Of a stretch of DNA of 25,223 nt, positions 13,390 to 20,846 are shown in pieces. This stretch comes from JASLDZ01 sp964242895 (GTDB lineage Bacteria; Pseudomonadota; Alphaproteobacteria; Caulobacterales; Caulobacteraceae). Each line of letters begins with the position of its first letter. Position 1 is the stretch's first letter. The position numbers and the translations under genes were made by a program. The DNA lies in NCBI GenBank assembly GCA_964242895.1, contig CAXTBN010000042.1:1-25223 (forward strand), in the 5' to 3' direction. Under the pieces are notes generated by a model. That model had not been told where the DNA came from. It saw only the letters and a list, made by a program, of their open reading frames with translations, and ran no database searches.

Positions 13390-14889
13390 ATGACCCACGC
13401 CGTCACCCTCGCCCACCCCACCGATTTCGACGGTTGGCGCCGCGCCGCCCGCGCCCTGCGCCTCGCCGAGGTCGCGCCCGCGGAAGTGCGCTGGAGCGTG
13501 GGCGAGGCGGACGCCGCCCTGTTCGACGGCGGCCCTCCGCCCGAGGCCGCGCCGGGCGCGCAGTTCACCGTGCCGCGCGAGTTCGTGAAGCTCGCGCAGG
13601 TGGTCGCCTGCCATCACGACGGAGACCGGTTCGACCTGCTCTACCGCCTGCTCTGGCGGCTGCGCGACGAGCCGCACCTCCTGGGCCTGCTCACCGATGC
13701 GGAGGTGGCCGACGCCCTGGCTCGCCAGAAGAGCGTGCGGCAGGCCGAGCACAAGATGCACGCCTTCGTGCGCTTCCGTCGCGTGGACGATCCGGAGGCG
13801 GAAGCCAAGGCCAAGGAGGCGGACCCGGCGCACGTCGTGGCGACGGAGGAGTACTTCGCCTGGTTCGAGCCGCCGCACTACGTGATCGAGCTGGGCGTCC
13901 AATTCTTCGTGCGGCGGTTGGCCAACGTGCGCTTCACCATCGCCAGCCCCTACGTCACCGCCGAGTGGCTGACCGAGGCGGGAGGCGGGCTCAAGCTGAC
14001 GCCCGGCGGCCATCCCGGCCGCCTGCCGGCCGAGGACGACAGCGAGGAGGACTGGCGCGTCTACTTCCGCAACATCTTCAACCCGGCGCGGCTGAACGCG
14101 CCGCTGATGCGCCAGCACATGGCACCGTCATATTGGAAGAACCTTCCGGAGGCCGAGACCATTCCGTCCCTGATCGCCGCAGCGCAGGGACGAACGCAGG
14201 CCATGGTAGAAGCCGCACCCACCGAGCCCTCGCCGCGCGCCATGCGCGCCGCCACGCGCGTGCAGCGCCAGGAGCCCGTGGACGGCGGTCCGCCCGCCAC
14301 CAACCTCGCCGAGGTGAACGCCGGCATCCAGGTGTGCCGCCGCTGCGACCTGTGGCGCGACGCGACGCAAGGCGTACCCGGCGAGGGCCCGCGCGCGGCG
14401 CCGCTGATGTTCGTCGGCGAGCAGCCGGGCGACATGGAGGACTTGGCGGGCAAACCCTTCGTCGGGCCGGCGGGCCAGCTGTTCAACCGCGCGCTGGCCG
14501 CCGCGGGCGTGCCGCGCGAGGAGACCTACGTCACCAACAGCGTGAAGCACTTCAAGCACGAGCTGCGCGGCAAGCGCCGCATCCACGCCAAGCCGAACAC
14601 CACCGAGATCACCGCCTGCAACTGGTGGCTCGGCCAGGAGCGCAGGATCGTGAAGCCGAAGGTCGTCGTGGCGTTGGGGGCCACCGCCAGCCAGGCGGTG
14701 TTCCGCAAGGCGCTGGCGGTGACCAAGAACCGCGGCGTGGTCGGGCCGCTGGACGACGGGTCGACGGGGTTCCTGACCGTGCACCCGAGCTTCTTGCTGC
14801 GGTTGCCGGACGAGGACTCCCGCACACGCGAGTTCGACCTGTTCGTGCGCGACCTCGCCGCAGCCTACGACCTGCTCAAGGCGGCGTAG
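13390..14889 (+). CDS. udgX: DUF4130-UdgX fusion protein (uracil-DNA binding)
   Basis: A 499-residue two-domain protein. Residues about 1-270 are the DUF4130 domain that accompanies the radical SAM partner (YRLLWRLRDEPHLL, QAEHKMHAFVRFRRV, EYFAWFEPPHYVIELGVQFF, RFTIASPYVTAEWL, WRVYFRNIFNPARLN). Residues about 300-499 are a UdgX domain of the uracil-DNA glycosylase superfamily: CRRC (316-319) for an Fe-S cluster; GEQPGDMEDLAGKPFVGPAG (343-362), motif A; KHFKHELRGKRRIHAKPN (386-403), which contains the UdgX-specific KRRIH loop whose His (H399 here) forms a covalent bond with the uracil-derived abasic site in the characterised Mycobacterium protein; and HPSFLLR (465-471), motif B. In this C-terminal domain I see C316, C319 and C410 but no obvious fourth cysteine ligand. 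It is 16 bp downstream of the radical SAM gene and converges with the RND pump gene, 3 bp away. Confidence 0.94.
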   Translation: MTHAVTLAHPTDFDGWRRAARALRLAEVAPAEVRWSVGEADAALFDGGPPPEAAPGAQFTVPREFVKLAQVVACHHDGDRFDLLYRLLWRLRDEPHLLGLLTDAEVADALARQKSVRQAEHKMHAFVRFRRVDDPEAEAKAKEADPAHVVATEEYFAWFEPPHYVIELGVQFFVRRLANVRFTIASPYVTAEWLTEAGGGLKLTPGGHPGRLPAEDDSEEDWRVYFRNIFNPARLNAPLMRQHMAPSYWKNLPEAETIPSLIAAAQGRTQAMVEAAPTEPSPRAMRAATRVQRQEPVDGGPPATNLAEVNAGIQVCRRCDLWRDATQGVPGEGPRAAPLMFVGEQPGDMEDLAGKPFVGPAGQLFNRALAAAGVPREETYVTNSVKHFKHELRGKRRIHAKPNTTEITACNWWLGQERRIVKPKVVVALGATASQAVFRKALAVTKNRGVVGPLDDGSTGFLTVHPSFLLRLPDEDSRTREFDLFVRDLAAAYDLLKAA

Positions 14890-14892
14890 CGC

Positions 14893-17800
14893 CTACTCCG
14901 CCGCCACCGCCAGCCGGTCGTCGCCCGCGTGCGCCGGCGTGACGAGGCTCTCCTCACCATCGAGGATCGGGGCGTCGTCGCCCGGGCGGCGCGGGGTGGC
15001 GACGCGGCCGAGCTTGGGTACGAGCCACACCTCGAACCGGTCGACGAACAGGTAGATCACCGGCACCAGCACCAGGCTCAGCGCCGTGGAGCTGATCAGC
15101 CCGCCGATGACCGCCACGGCCATGGGCTGGCGGAACTCCGAGCCCGCGCCCAGGCCCAGCGCCGTCGGCAGCATGCCGGCCACCATGGCGACGGTGGTCA
15201 TCACGATCGGCCGCGCGCGCTCGCGGCAGGCGTTGTGCAGCGCCTGCAGGCGCGTCTGGCCGGCGCGCTCGTCCTCGATGGCGAACTCCACCAGGAGGAT
15301 CGAGTTCTTCGCCGCGATGCCCAGGAGCATCAGCACGCCGATGAACACGGGCATGTCGAGCTCGATGTGCGCCACCGTCAGCGCGAACACCGCGCCGACG
15401 ATGGACAGCGGCAGGGCTCCCAAGATGATCACCGGCTTGAAGAAGCTGCGGAACAGCAGCACCAGCACCGCGAAGATCAGCGCCACGCCCGAGAAGATCG
15501 CGCCGATGAAGCCGCCGATGGTCTGGCTCAGCGCCTCCACGTCACCGGTCTGCGCCTGCGTCACGCCGGCCGGCAGGTGCTTGATCACCGGCAGCGCGTT
15601 GACCGCTTGCAGCGCGGTGCCGAGGCTGGAGCCGTTGAGGTCGGCCTGCACCGAGGCGCGGCGCTCGCGGCCATACCGCACGATGTTGCCCGGCCCCGCC
15701 TCGAAGGAGAGGTCGGCCACGGTGGCCAGCGGCGTCACGCCCGCGCCGCCGATCACGGGCACCTCCAGCTCGCCCAGCGTCTGCAGGTCGGTGCGCGCGC
15801 CTTCGGGCAGGCGCACGCGGATGGGGATGCGGCGCTCGCCCTCGCTGAACTTGGCGGAGGAGGCGTCGATGTCGCCGATGGTGGCGATGCGCAGCACCTG
15901 CGCCAGCGCCTGGCTGGTGACGCCCAGGCGCGCGGCCTCATCGGGCTTGGGCCGCACCACGAGTTCCGGGCCGGCCGGCGGCGGCGCGGGGCGCACGTCG
16001 CTGATCTGGCGCAGGCCGCGCATCTCGCGCTGCAGTTCGAGCTGGGTGCGCGTGAGCAGCGCCGGGTCTTCCGACGAGAGCACGATCTCCACGTCGGCCG
16101 AGCCGAAGCCGCCGAGCGTGTTCATGCGCACGTCGGGCAGGGTGCGCAGCTTGGGGCGGATCAGGCGCTTGAAGCCTTCCGTGTTGTGGGCGCGATGCGT
16201 CTTGAGCACCACGGTGACGTTGCCGCTGCCGAGCCCGCCGCCGGACGGGCCGCCGAAGCCGGCGCTGGCCCCGCCCGAGCCGATCTGCACGAACACGTCC
16301 TGCACGTCGGGCTCGGCGCGCAACAGCCGCGTGACGCGCGCGCCGGCCAGCTCCATGTCGGCGCGCGAGGCGCCGGGCGGGCCCTCCACGTTCAGGTAGA
16401 AGACCCCGGGATCGCCGATGGGCTGGAAGCCGACGGGCACGATCCCCATCGCCGCGCCCACCACGACGTAGGCGATGGTGCCGAAGAACAGCGCGCCGCC
16501 GAACACCGCGGACAGCCACGGATGACCGAGCGCCCAGTCGAGCGAGCGGCGGTAGAAGCCGCCGATCTCGCGCGCGGGCTGCACATGCGTGGTCGCCTTG
16601 AGGAAGTAGGCGGCCAGGAGCGGCGTCAGCAGGCGCGCCACCACGAGCGAGAAGGCGACCGCCACGGCCACCGTCAGACCGAACTCGCGGAAGAACTGGC
16701 CGACGATGCCGCTCATGAACGACACGGGGAGGAACACCACGATGATCGCCGCGGTGGTGGCGATCACCGCCAGGCCGATGGCGTCGGCCCCGATCAGCGA
16801 GGCGCGATAGGGCGACTGGCCGCGCTCGATGCGCTTCTCGATGTTCTCGATCTCGACGATGGCGTCGTCGACCAGGATGCCGATCACCAGCGTCAAGGAC
16901 AGCAGCGTGATGACGTTCAGGCTGAAGCCGAACAGCGACATGGCCAGGAAGGTCGGCGCCAGCGACAGGGGCATGGCCACCGCCGCGATCAGCGTGGCCC
17001 GCCAGTTCCTCAGGAACAGGAACACCACCAGCGCCGCCAGCACCATGCCCTCCAGCAGCACGTGCACGGTCGCCTCGTAGCTGTGGCGCGTCTGGGTGAC
17101 GGTGGAGACCACGAGGTCGAAGTTCACCTCCGGGTGCGCGCGCTGCAGCTGGGTGATCGCGCCCTTCACCGCGTCCTCGGTGGCGACGTCGCTGGCGTCG
17201 CGGGTCTTGTTGACCTCGAAGGCGACGGCCGGGCGGCCGTTCAGCAGCGCGAAGGCGCGGGGCTCGGCGGCGCCGTCGCCCACCTCCGCCACGTCCGACA
17301 GGCGCACGAAGCGGCCGGGCACGGGCACGACCAGGTCGCGCAGGGCGGCCACGGTGGCGGCTTGGCCCAGCACGCGCACGGTCTGCTCCTGCCCGCCGAC
17401 GCCGGCGCGGCCGCCCGCCTCGTCGGTGTTGAACTGGTAGAGGGCGGCGTTCACCTGCGGCGCCGTCACGCCGAAGCTGCGCATCCGCTGCGGGTCGAGG
17501 GTGACGTTGATCTCGCGGTCGACGCCGCCCACGCGCACCACCTGGGCGACGCCGTGCTGCGCCTGCAGGGCGCGCGCCACCGTGTCGTCCACGAACCAGG
17601 ACAGCTGCTGCGGCGCCAGCCGGGGGCTGGAGACGGCGTAGGTGAGGATGGGCGCCCCATCCACGTCGATGCGCTGCACCGTGGGCGGGTCGATGCCGGG
17701 CGGCAGGTTCACGCGCACGCGCTCGACGGCGGTGCGCACGTCGTCCGCCGCCTTCTGCATGTCGGTGCCGAGCTCGAACTCGATGGAGGTGGTCGAGGCC

Positions 17801-18069
17801 CCCAGCGAAATGTTGCTCATGATGTGCTTGACGTTGGAGACGCCGGCGATGGCGTTCTCCACCGGCCGTGTGATCTGCGTCTCCATCTGCGCGGGCGCGG
17901 CGCCGCTCTGGGTGACGCTGACGGCGACCACCGGGAAGGAGATGTTCGGGTACTGCTTGATGGGCAGCTTGCCGTAGGCGATCACGCCCGCCAACGTCAG
18001 CGCGATGAACAGGATCGCGACGGGGATGGGGTTGCGAATGCCCCAGGCGGAGATGCGCACCGTGCTCAT
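14893..18069 (-). CDS. RND (HAE1-type) inner-membrane efflux pump
   Basis: A 1058-residue proton-driven transporter that exports hydrophobic compounds through a tripartite envelope channel. The N-terminus WGIRNPIPVAILFIALTLAG leads into TM1; GKLPIKQYPNISFPVVAVSV and GAAPAQMETQITRPVENAI are classic RND porter sequences. The large periplasmic loops (about 35-335 and 550-860) and twelve-TM layout are present. TM4 carries GILVDDAIVEIENIEKR with D401 and D402, equivalent to the proton-relay Asp pair of AcrB. The second half repeats the pattern (GIAAKNSILLVEFAIEDE, with the TM10 Lys at KNSILLVEF), as expected. The second periplasmic loop has a Gly-rich stretch (GSGGASAGFGGPSGGGLGSG). The ATG at 18069 overlaps the stop of the membrane-fusion gene as ATGA. 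No local regulator is present, so substrates cannot be inferred; a drug, dye or plant-compound pump is likely. Confidence 0.96.
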   Translation of the reverse strand: MSTVRISAWGIRNPIPVAILFIALTLAGVIAYGKLPIKQYPNISFPVVAVSVTQSGAAPAQMETQITRPVENAIAGVSNVKHIMSNISLGASTTSIEFELGTDMQKAADDVRTAVERVRVNLPPGIDPPTVQRIDVDGAPILTYAVSSPRLAPQQLSWFVDDTVARALQAQHGVAQVVRVGGVDREINVTLDPQRMRSFGVTAPQVNAALYQFNTDEAGGRAGVGGQEQTVRVLGQAATVAALRDLVVPVPGRFVRLSDVAEVGDGAAEPRAFALLNGRPAVAFEVNKTRDASDVATEDAVKGAITQLQRAHPEVNFDLVVSTVTQTRHSYEATVHVLLEGMVLAALVVFLFLRNWRATLIAAVAMPLSLAPTFLAMSLFGFSLNVITLLSLTLVIGILVDDAIVEIENIEKRIERGQSPYRASLIGADAIGLAVIATTAAIIVVFLPVSFMSGIVGQFFREFGLTVAVAVAFSLVVARLLTPLLAAYFLKATTHVQPAREIGGFYRRSLDWALGHPWLSAVFGGALFFGTIAYVVVGAAMGIVPVGFQPIGDPGVFYLNVEGPPGASRADMELAGARVTRLLRAEPDVQDVFVQIGSGGASAGFGGPSGGGLGSGNVTVVLKTHRAHNTEGFKRLIRPKLRTLPDVRMNTLGGFGSADVEIVLSSEDPALLTRTQLELQREMRGLRQISDVRPAPPPAGPELVVRPKPDEAARLGVTSQALAQVLRIATIGDIDASSAKFSEGERRIPIRVRLPEGARTDLQTLGELEVPVIGGAGVTPLATVADLSFEAGPGNIVRYGRERRASVQADLNGSSLGTALQAVNALPVIKHLPAGVTQAQTGDVEALSQTIGGFIGAIFSGVALIFAVLVLLFRSFFKPVIILGALPLSIVGAVFALTVAHIELDMPVFIGVLMLLGIAAKNSILLVEFAIEDERAGQTRLQALHNACRERARPIVMTTVAMVAGMLPTALGLGAGSEFRQPMAVAVIGGLISSTALSLVLVPVIYLFVDRFEVWLVPKLGRVATPRRPGDDAPILDGEESLVTPAHAGDDRLAVAAE

Positions 18070-19172
18070 GACGCGGGCGCCCCTTCCGCAGCCTCGACGG
18101 GCCGCACCACGTCGCCGTCCAGCACGAACGCGCCGCCGCCCAGGAGAACCCGGGCGCCCGGCGCCGGCCCGCTGAGCAGCTCCACCAGCCCGCCCTGACG
18201 CAGGCCGGTGCGCACGGGCGTGCGCCGCACGCGGTTCTGCGCACCGAGCACCATGACCGAGGCGCCGTCGGCGTCGAAGCGCACGGCGCTCTCCGGCGCG
18301 ACCACGGCGGGGTGCACGGCGCCCGCGAAGGTGGCGCGGGCGAAGCCGCCGGGCCGCAGGTCGGAGCGGACGGGCAGGGTCACGCGGATGCGGCCGAGCT
18401 TGGTGTTGGCGTCGACCTCCGGACTGATGAGGCGAACCACGCCCGTGACCGTCGCGCCGCTGGGCAGCTTCACGTCGGCGCGGTCGCCCGCGTGCACGCC
18501 GCCGAGGTCGCCCTCCGGCACCTCCGCGTTCAGCTCCACGATCCCGTCGTGGGCGAGGCGGAACATGGTGTTGGCCGGCCCCGCCAGGTCGCCCGGCCGC
18601 ACGGCGCGCGAGAGCACGACGCCGCCGACGGGCGCGCGCACGGTCATCAGCCGCTCGCGGGTGAGGAGGTCGTCGAGCTGGGCCTGGGCGGCGGCCGTCA
18701 CCGCCTGCGAGGTGCGGGCGGCCAGGCGGCGCTCGGCGATCTGCTCCTGCGGCAGCACCCCCGCGTTGTCCAAGCCCTGCACGCGCCTGGCCTCCTCGGC
18801 CGTGCGCTCGGCGGCGACCGCCTGCTGGGTCACCACCGCGCGCTGCTGTGCGATCTGGGAACGCAGGAGGGTGTCGTCCAGTCGCGCCAGGGGCTGGCCG
18901 GCGGTGACCTGCGCGCCCTGGTCAACGAACACCTGCGCCACCCGGTAGCCGCTGAGCTCGGTGTTCACCGCCGCCTCCTCACGGCTGACCAGCACGCCCG
19001 AGGCCTCCAGCCCGCCGCGCAGGTCGGCGCGGCGCACGGGCGCGACGGTCACCGTAAGCGCGCCGGCGCCCGAGGCGGCGGCGGCGGGCTGAGGTCCGCG
19101 GCAGGCGGCGAGGGACGCCGCGAGGCCCAGGACGACGAGGCCGGCGACGGCGGGGAGCGACGGGCGTCTCAT
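18066..19172 (-). CDS. RND membrane-fusion (adaptor) lipoprotein
   Basis: A 368-residue periplasmic adaptor linking the RND pump to the outer-membrane factor. The N-terminus has a signal peptide with lipobox SLAAC (Cys about residue 24), so it is lipid-anchored. Then come an Ala-rich linker, a beta-barrel/lipoyl half (GVLVSREEAAVNTELSGYRV; VDQGAQVTAGQPLARLDDTL), an alpha-helical hairpin (about 104-168: RSQIAQQRAVVTQQAVAAER ... AQAQLDDLLTRERLMTVRAP), the second lipoyl half (VRAPVGGVVLSRAVRPGDLA), and the beta-barrel and membrane-proximal parts (PVRTGLRQGGLVELLSGPAP, GARVLLGG). Its ATG overlaps the upstream stop as ATGA, and its stop overlaps the next ATG the same way, so the three pump genes are translationally coupled. 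An alternative ATG 15 bases upstream (19187) adds MDPDR only. Confidence 0.94.
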   Translation of the reverse strand: MRRPSLPAVAGLVVLGLAASLAACRGPQPAAAASGAGALTVTVAPVRRADLRGGLEASGVLVSREEAAVNTELSGYRVAQVFVDQGAQVTAGQPLARLDDTLLRSQIAQQRAVVTQQAVAAERTAEEARRVQGLDNAGVLPQEQIAERRLAARTSQAVTAAAQAQLDDLLTRERLMTVRAPVGGVVLSRAVRPGDLAGPANTMFRLAHDGIVELNAEVPEGDLGGVHAGDRADVKLPSGATVTGVVRLISPEVDANTKLGRIRVTLPVRSDLRPGGFARATFAGAVHPAVVAPESAVRFDADGASVMVLGAQNRVRRTPVRTGLRQGGLVELLSGPAPGARVLLGGGAFVLDGDVVRPVEAAEGAPAS

Positions 19173-20692
19173 GCGGTCGGGGTCCATCCGCCGCCCAGCG
19201 CCTGGAACAGGGTGGCCGCGTCGGTGAGGGCGGTGATCTGCGCGGCCGTGAGCGTCGCGCGCGCCGCCCGCCAGCTGCGCTCGGAGTCGAGGAGCGTGTT
19301 CAGGTCCAAGAGGCCCAGGCTGTAGCCCTTGCTCGCGGCGTCGAAGGCGAAGCGCGCCCGCGCCACCGCGTCGGTCAGGGTGGCGATGCGCGCACGGTCG
19401 GCGGTGAGCGCGACGAAGCCGTTCTCGGCGTCGCGGTAGGCGTCCTGCACCGCCTGCTCGTAGGCGACCACCGCCTCCTCGCCGCGCGCGCGGTCGCCGC
19501 GGATCACGGCCAGCAGCCGCGGCCGGTCGAGCACGGGCAGGACGGCGTTGGCCCCCGCCGTCCAGATGGTGGTGGTGGCGTCGTAGGTCCCCGTCACGCC
19601 CGAGAACTGACCGCCCGGCGCCAGGGTGAAGGTCGGGAACAGCGCCAGCTTGTCCAGCTTCAGCGTCTGCGCGCGCGAGCGCAGGCGCGCCTCGGCCTCG
19701 CGCACGTCGGGGCGGCGGCGCAGCAGGTCGCCGGGCGTGGTCAGGGGCGGCGCGGGCGGGGCGGCGGCGAGCGCCTGCACCGGCAGGCTGTCGAGCGGCT
19801 CGGTCCCGCGCCCCACCAGCGCCAGCAGGGTGCGGCGCGACGAGCGGGCCAGCGCTTCCAGCCGCGTCGCCTCCGCCTGCGCGGTGCCGAGGTCGGTCTC
19901 CAGCCGCGCGGCCGAGCCGGTGGAGGTGAGCCCACGCTCGGACGACAGCCGCGCGGTGCGGGCGAGGTCGCCGGCGATGCGCGCCGTCTCGCGCGCGTCC
20001 TCCAGCTGGATGGCGTAGCCGCGCGCCTGGAACAGGCCCGTGGCCACGTCGCGCGCGAGCGTGGCGCGGGTGGCCTCGTAGTCGAAGCGCGAGGCGGCGA
20101 GATCGGCCAGCGCGCCCCGGCGGGTGGCTTGGCGGCGACCGAACAGGTCGAGTTCGTAGGTGACGTTGAACTGGCCGCCGGCCGTGTAGAGCGTCCCGCT
20201 CGGCGACAGGAAGGCGCTCGATGAGCCGATCGCCCCCGTCGCGCCCGTGTCGGTGGCGCCGGTGGACCCGGTGGACCCGGTGGCGCCCAGGCCCAGGCCG
20301 CTCACGCCGAAGCCGGAGACCGACTCGGAGGTGTGCTGAACCTGCGCCAAGCCGGACAGGTCGCCCTGGAGGCCGAAGCGGCTGAGCGCCTGGTCGCGGG
20401 CGGAGCGGCTCTCGGCGATGCGCTGGAACGCGGTGCGCGCGTTGGGCGCGCGGGTCAGCGCGCCCTCGATCAGCGACGTCAGCTGGGCGTCGTCGAACAG
20501 CGTCCACCAGCGGTCGAGCGTCGCGGCGGGCAACGCGGGATCGGCGGCGGCCCCGGCCTCGTAGGCCGCGGGCGTCCGCAGGTCGGGCGTGGACAGGTGC
20601 GCCGACGAGCAAGCCGACAGCACGGCCGCGCCGAGCGTCAGGCAGGCGGCCGCCCGCGCGCCCGGCGGCCGGGCGCGGCGCGCATTCGTCAC
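19169..20692 (-). CDS. NodT-type outer-membrane efflux lipoprotein (TolC-like)
   Basis: A 507-residue outer-membrane factor that forms the exit duct of the RND pump. GTG 20692 is preferred over ATG 20710 because GAGGGGAG (20697-20704) lies 4 bases upstream of the GTG, while the ATG has no ribosome site. Signal peptide with lipobox VLSAC (Cys28). Two OEP domains are visible: RWWTLFDDAQLTSLIEGALT and RAPNARTAFQRIAESRSAR in the first; LLRRRPDVREAEARLRSRAQ, FPTFTLAPGGQFSG, YEQAVQDAYRDAENGFVAL and GLLDLNTLLDSERSWRAAR in the second. All are typical of NodT proteins. Unusual: a Gly/Ser/Thr/Ala-rich insertion at about residues 130-160 within the first beta-strand/loop region, encoded in part by 9-bp tandem repeats (20251-20286). 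First gene of the pump operon, facing away from the MFS gene. Confidence 0.94.
   Translation of the reverse strand: MTNARRARPPGARAAACLTLGAAVLSACSSAHLSTPDLRTPAAYEAGAAADPALPAATLDRWWTLFDDAQLTSLIEGALTRAPNARTAFQRIAESRSARDQALSRFGLQGDLSGLAQVQHTSESVSGFGVSGLGLGATGSTGSTGATDTGATGAIGSSSAFLSPSGTLYTAGGQFNVTYELDLFGRRQATRRGALADLAASRFDYEATRATLARDVATGLFQARGYAIQLEDARETARIAGDLARTARLSSERGLTSTGSAARLETDLGTAQAEATRLEALARSSRRTLLALVGRGTEPLDSLPVQALAAAPPAPPLTTPGDLLRRRPDVREAEARLRSRAQTLKLDKLALFPTFTLAPGGQFSGVTGTYDATTTIWTAGANAVLPVLDRPRLLAVIRGDRARGEEAVVAYEQAVQDAYRDAENGFVALTADRARIATLTDAVARARFAFDAASKGYSLGLLDLNTLLDSERSWRAARATLTAAQITALTDAATLFQALGGGWTPTA
20251..20286. repeat. Four tandem 9-bp repeats inside the outer-membrane factor gene
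   Basis: Four consecutive 9-mers: CGGTGGCGC (20251), CGGTGGACC (20260), CGGTGGACC (20269) and CGGTGGCGC (20278). Being a multiple of three, they stay in frame and encode a Gly-Ser/Ala-Thr tripeptide repeat on the minus strand, inside an expected surface or periplasm-facing loop. Confidence 0.85.
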
Positions 20693-20765
20693 GGCGCTCC
20701 CCTCACGCATGACCGCAAGCTACATCTTGACCTTGGGGACGGCGCAAGCGGCCGCCCATTACTTC

Positions 20766-20785
20766 GCCGCAATGCAGCATGCGGC
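20766..20785. promoter_or_regulatory. Dyad in the divergent pump/MFS promoter region
   Basis: GCCGCA (20766-20771) and TGCGGC (20780-20785) are perfect inverted repeats with an 8-base spacer, between the outer-membrane factor GTG (20692) and the preferred MFS ATG (20847). Position suits a shared operator, for instance of a TetR- or MarR-like repressor encoded elsewhere. If the MFS gene starts at 20709 the dyad would be coding. Confidence 0.35.
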
Positions 20786-20846
20786 AACTCCGCCCCGGCG
20801 CGCCCGTTGGCCCGACACCTTGGCCGATCTCGAAGAGCTTCTGCGG

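Noticed and set aside
14929..18198. A 1089-codon plus-strand open frame opposite the RND pump gene
   Set aside because: It is the antisense shadow of a very high-GC gene: rich in Arg, His, Gly and Ala with no domain, while the minus-strand frame is a complete RND transporter.
18066..20612. A single 848-residue protein joining the outer-membrane factor region and the membrane-fusion protein
   Set aside because: Only its C-terminal part, from ATG 19172, is a real protein; the N-terminal part is a shadow of the outer-membrane factor frame.
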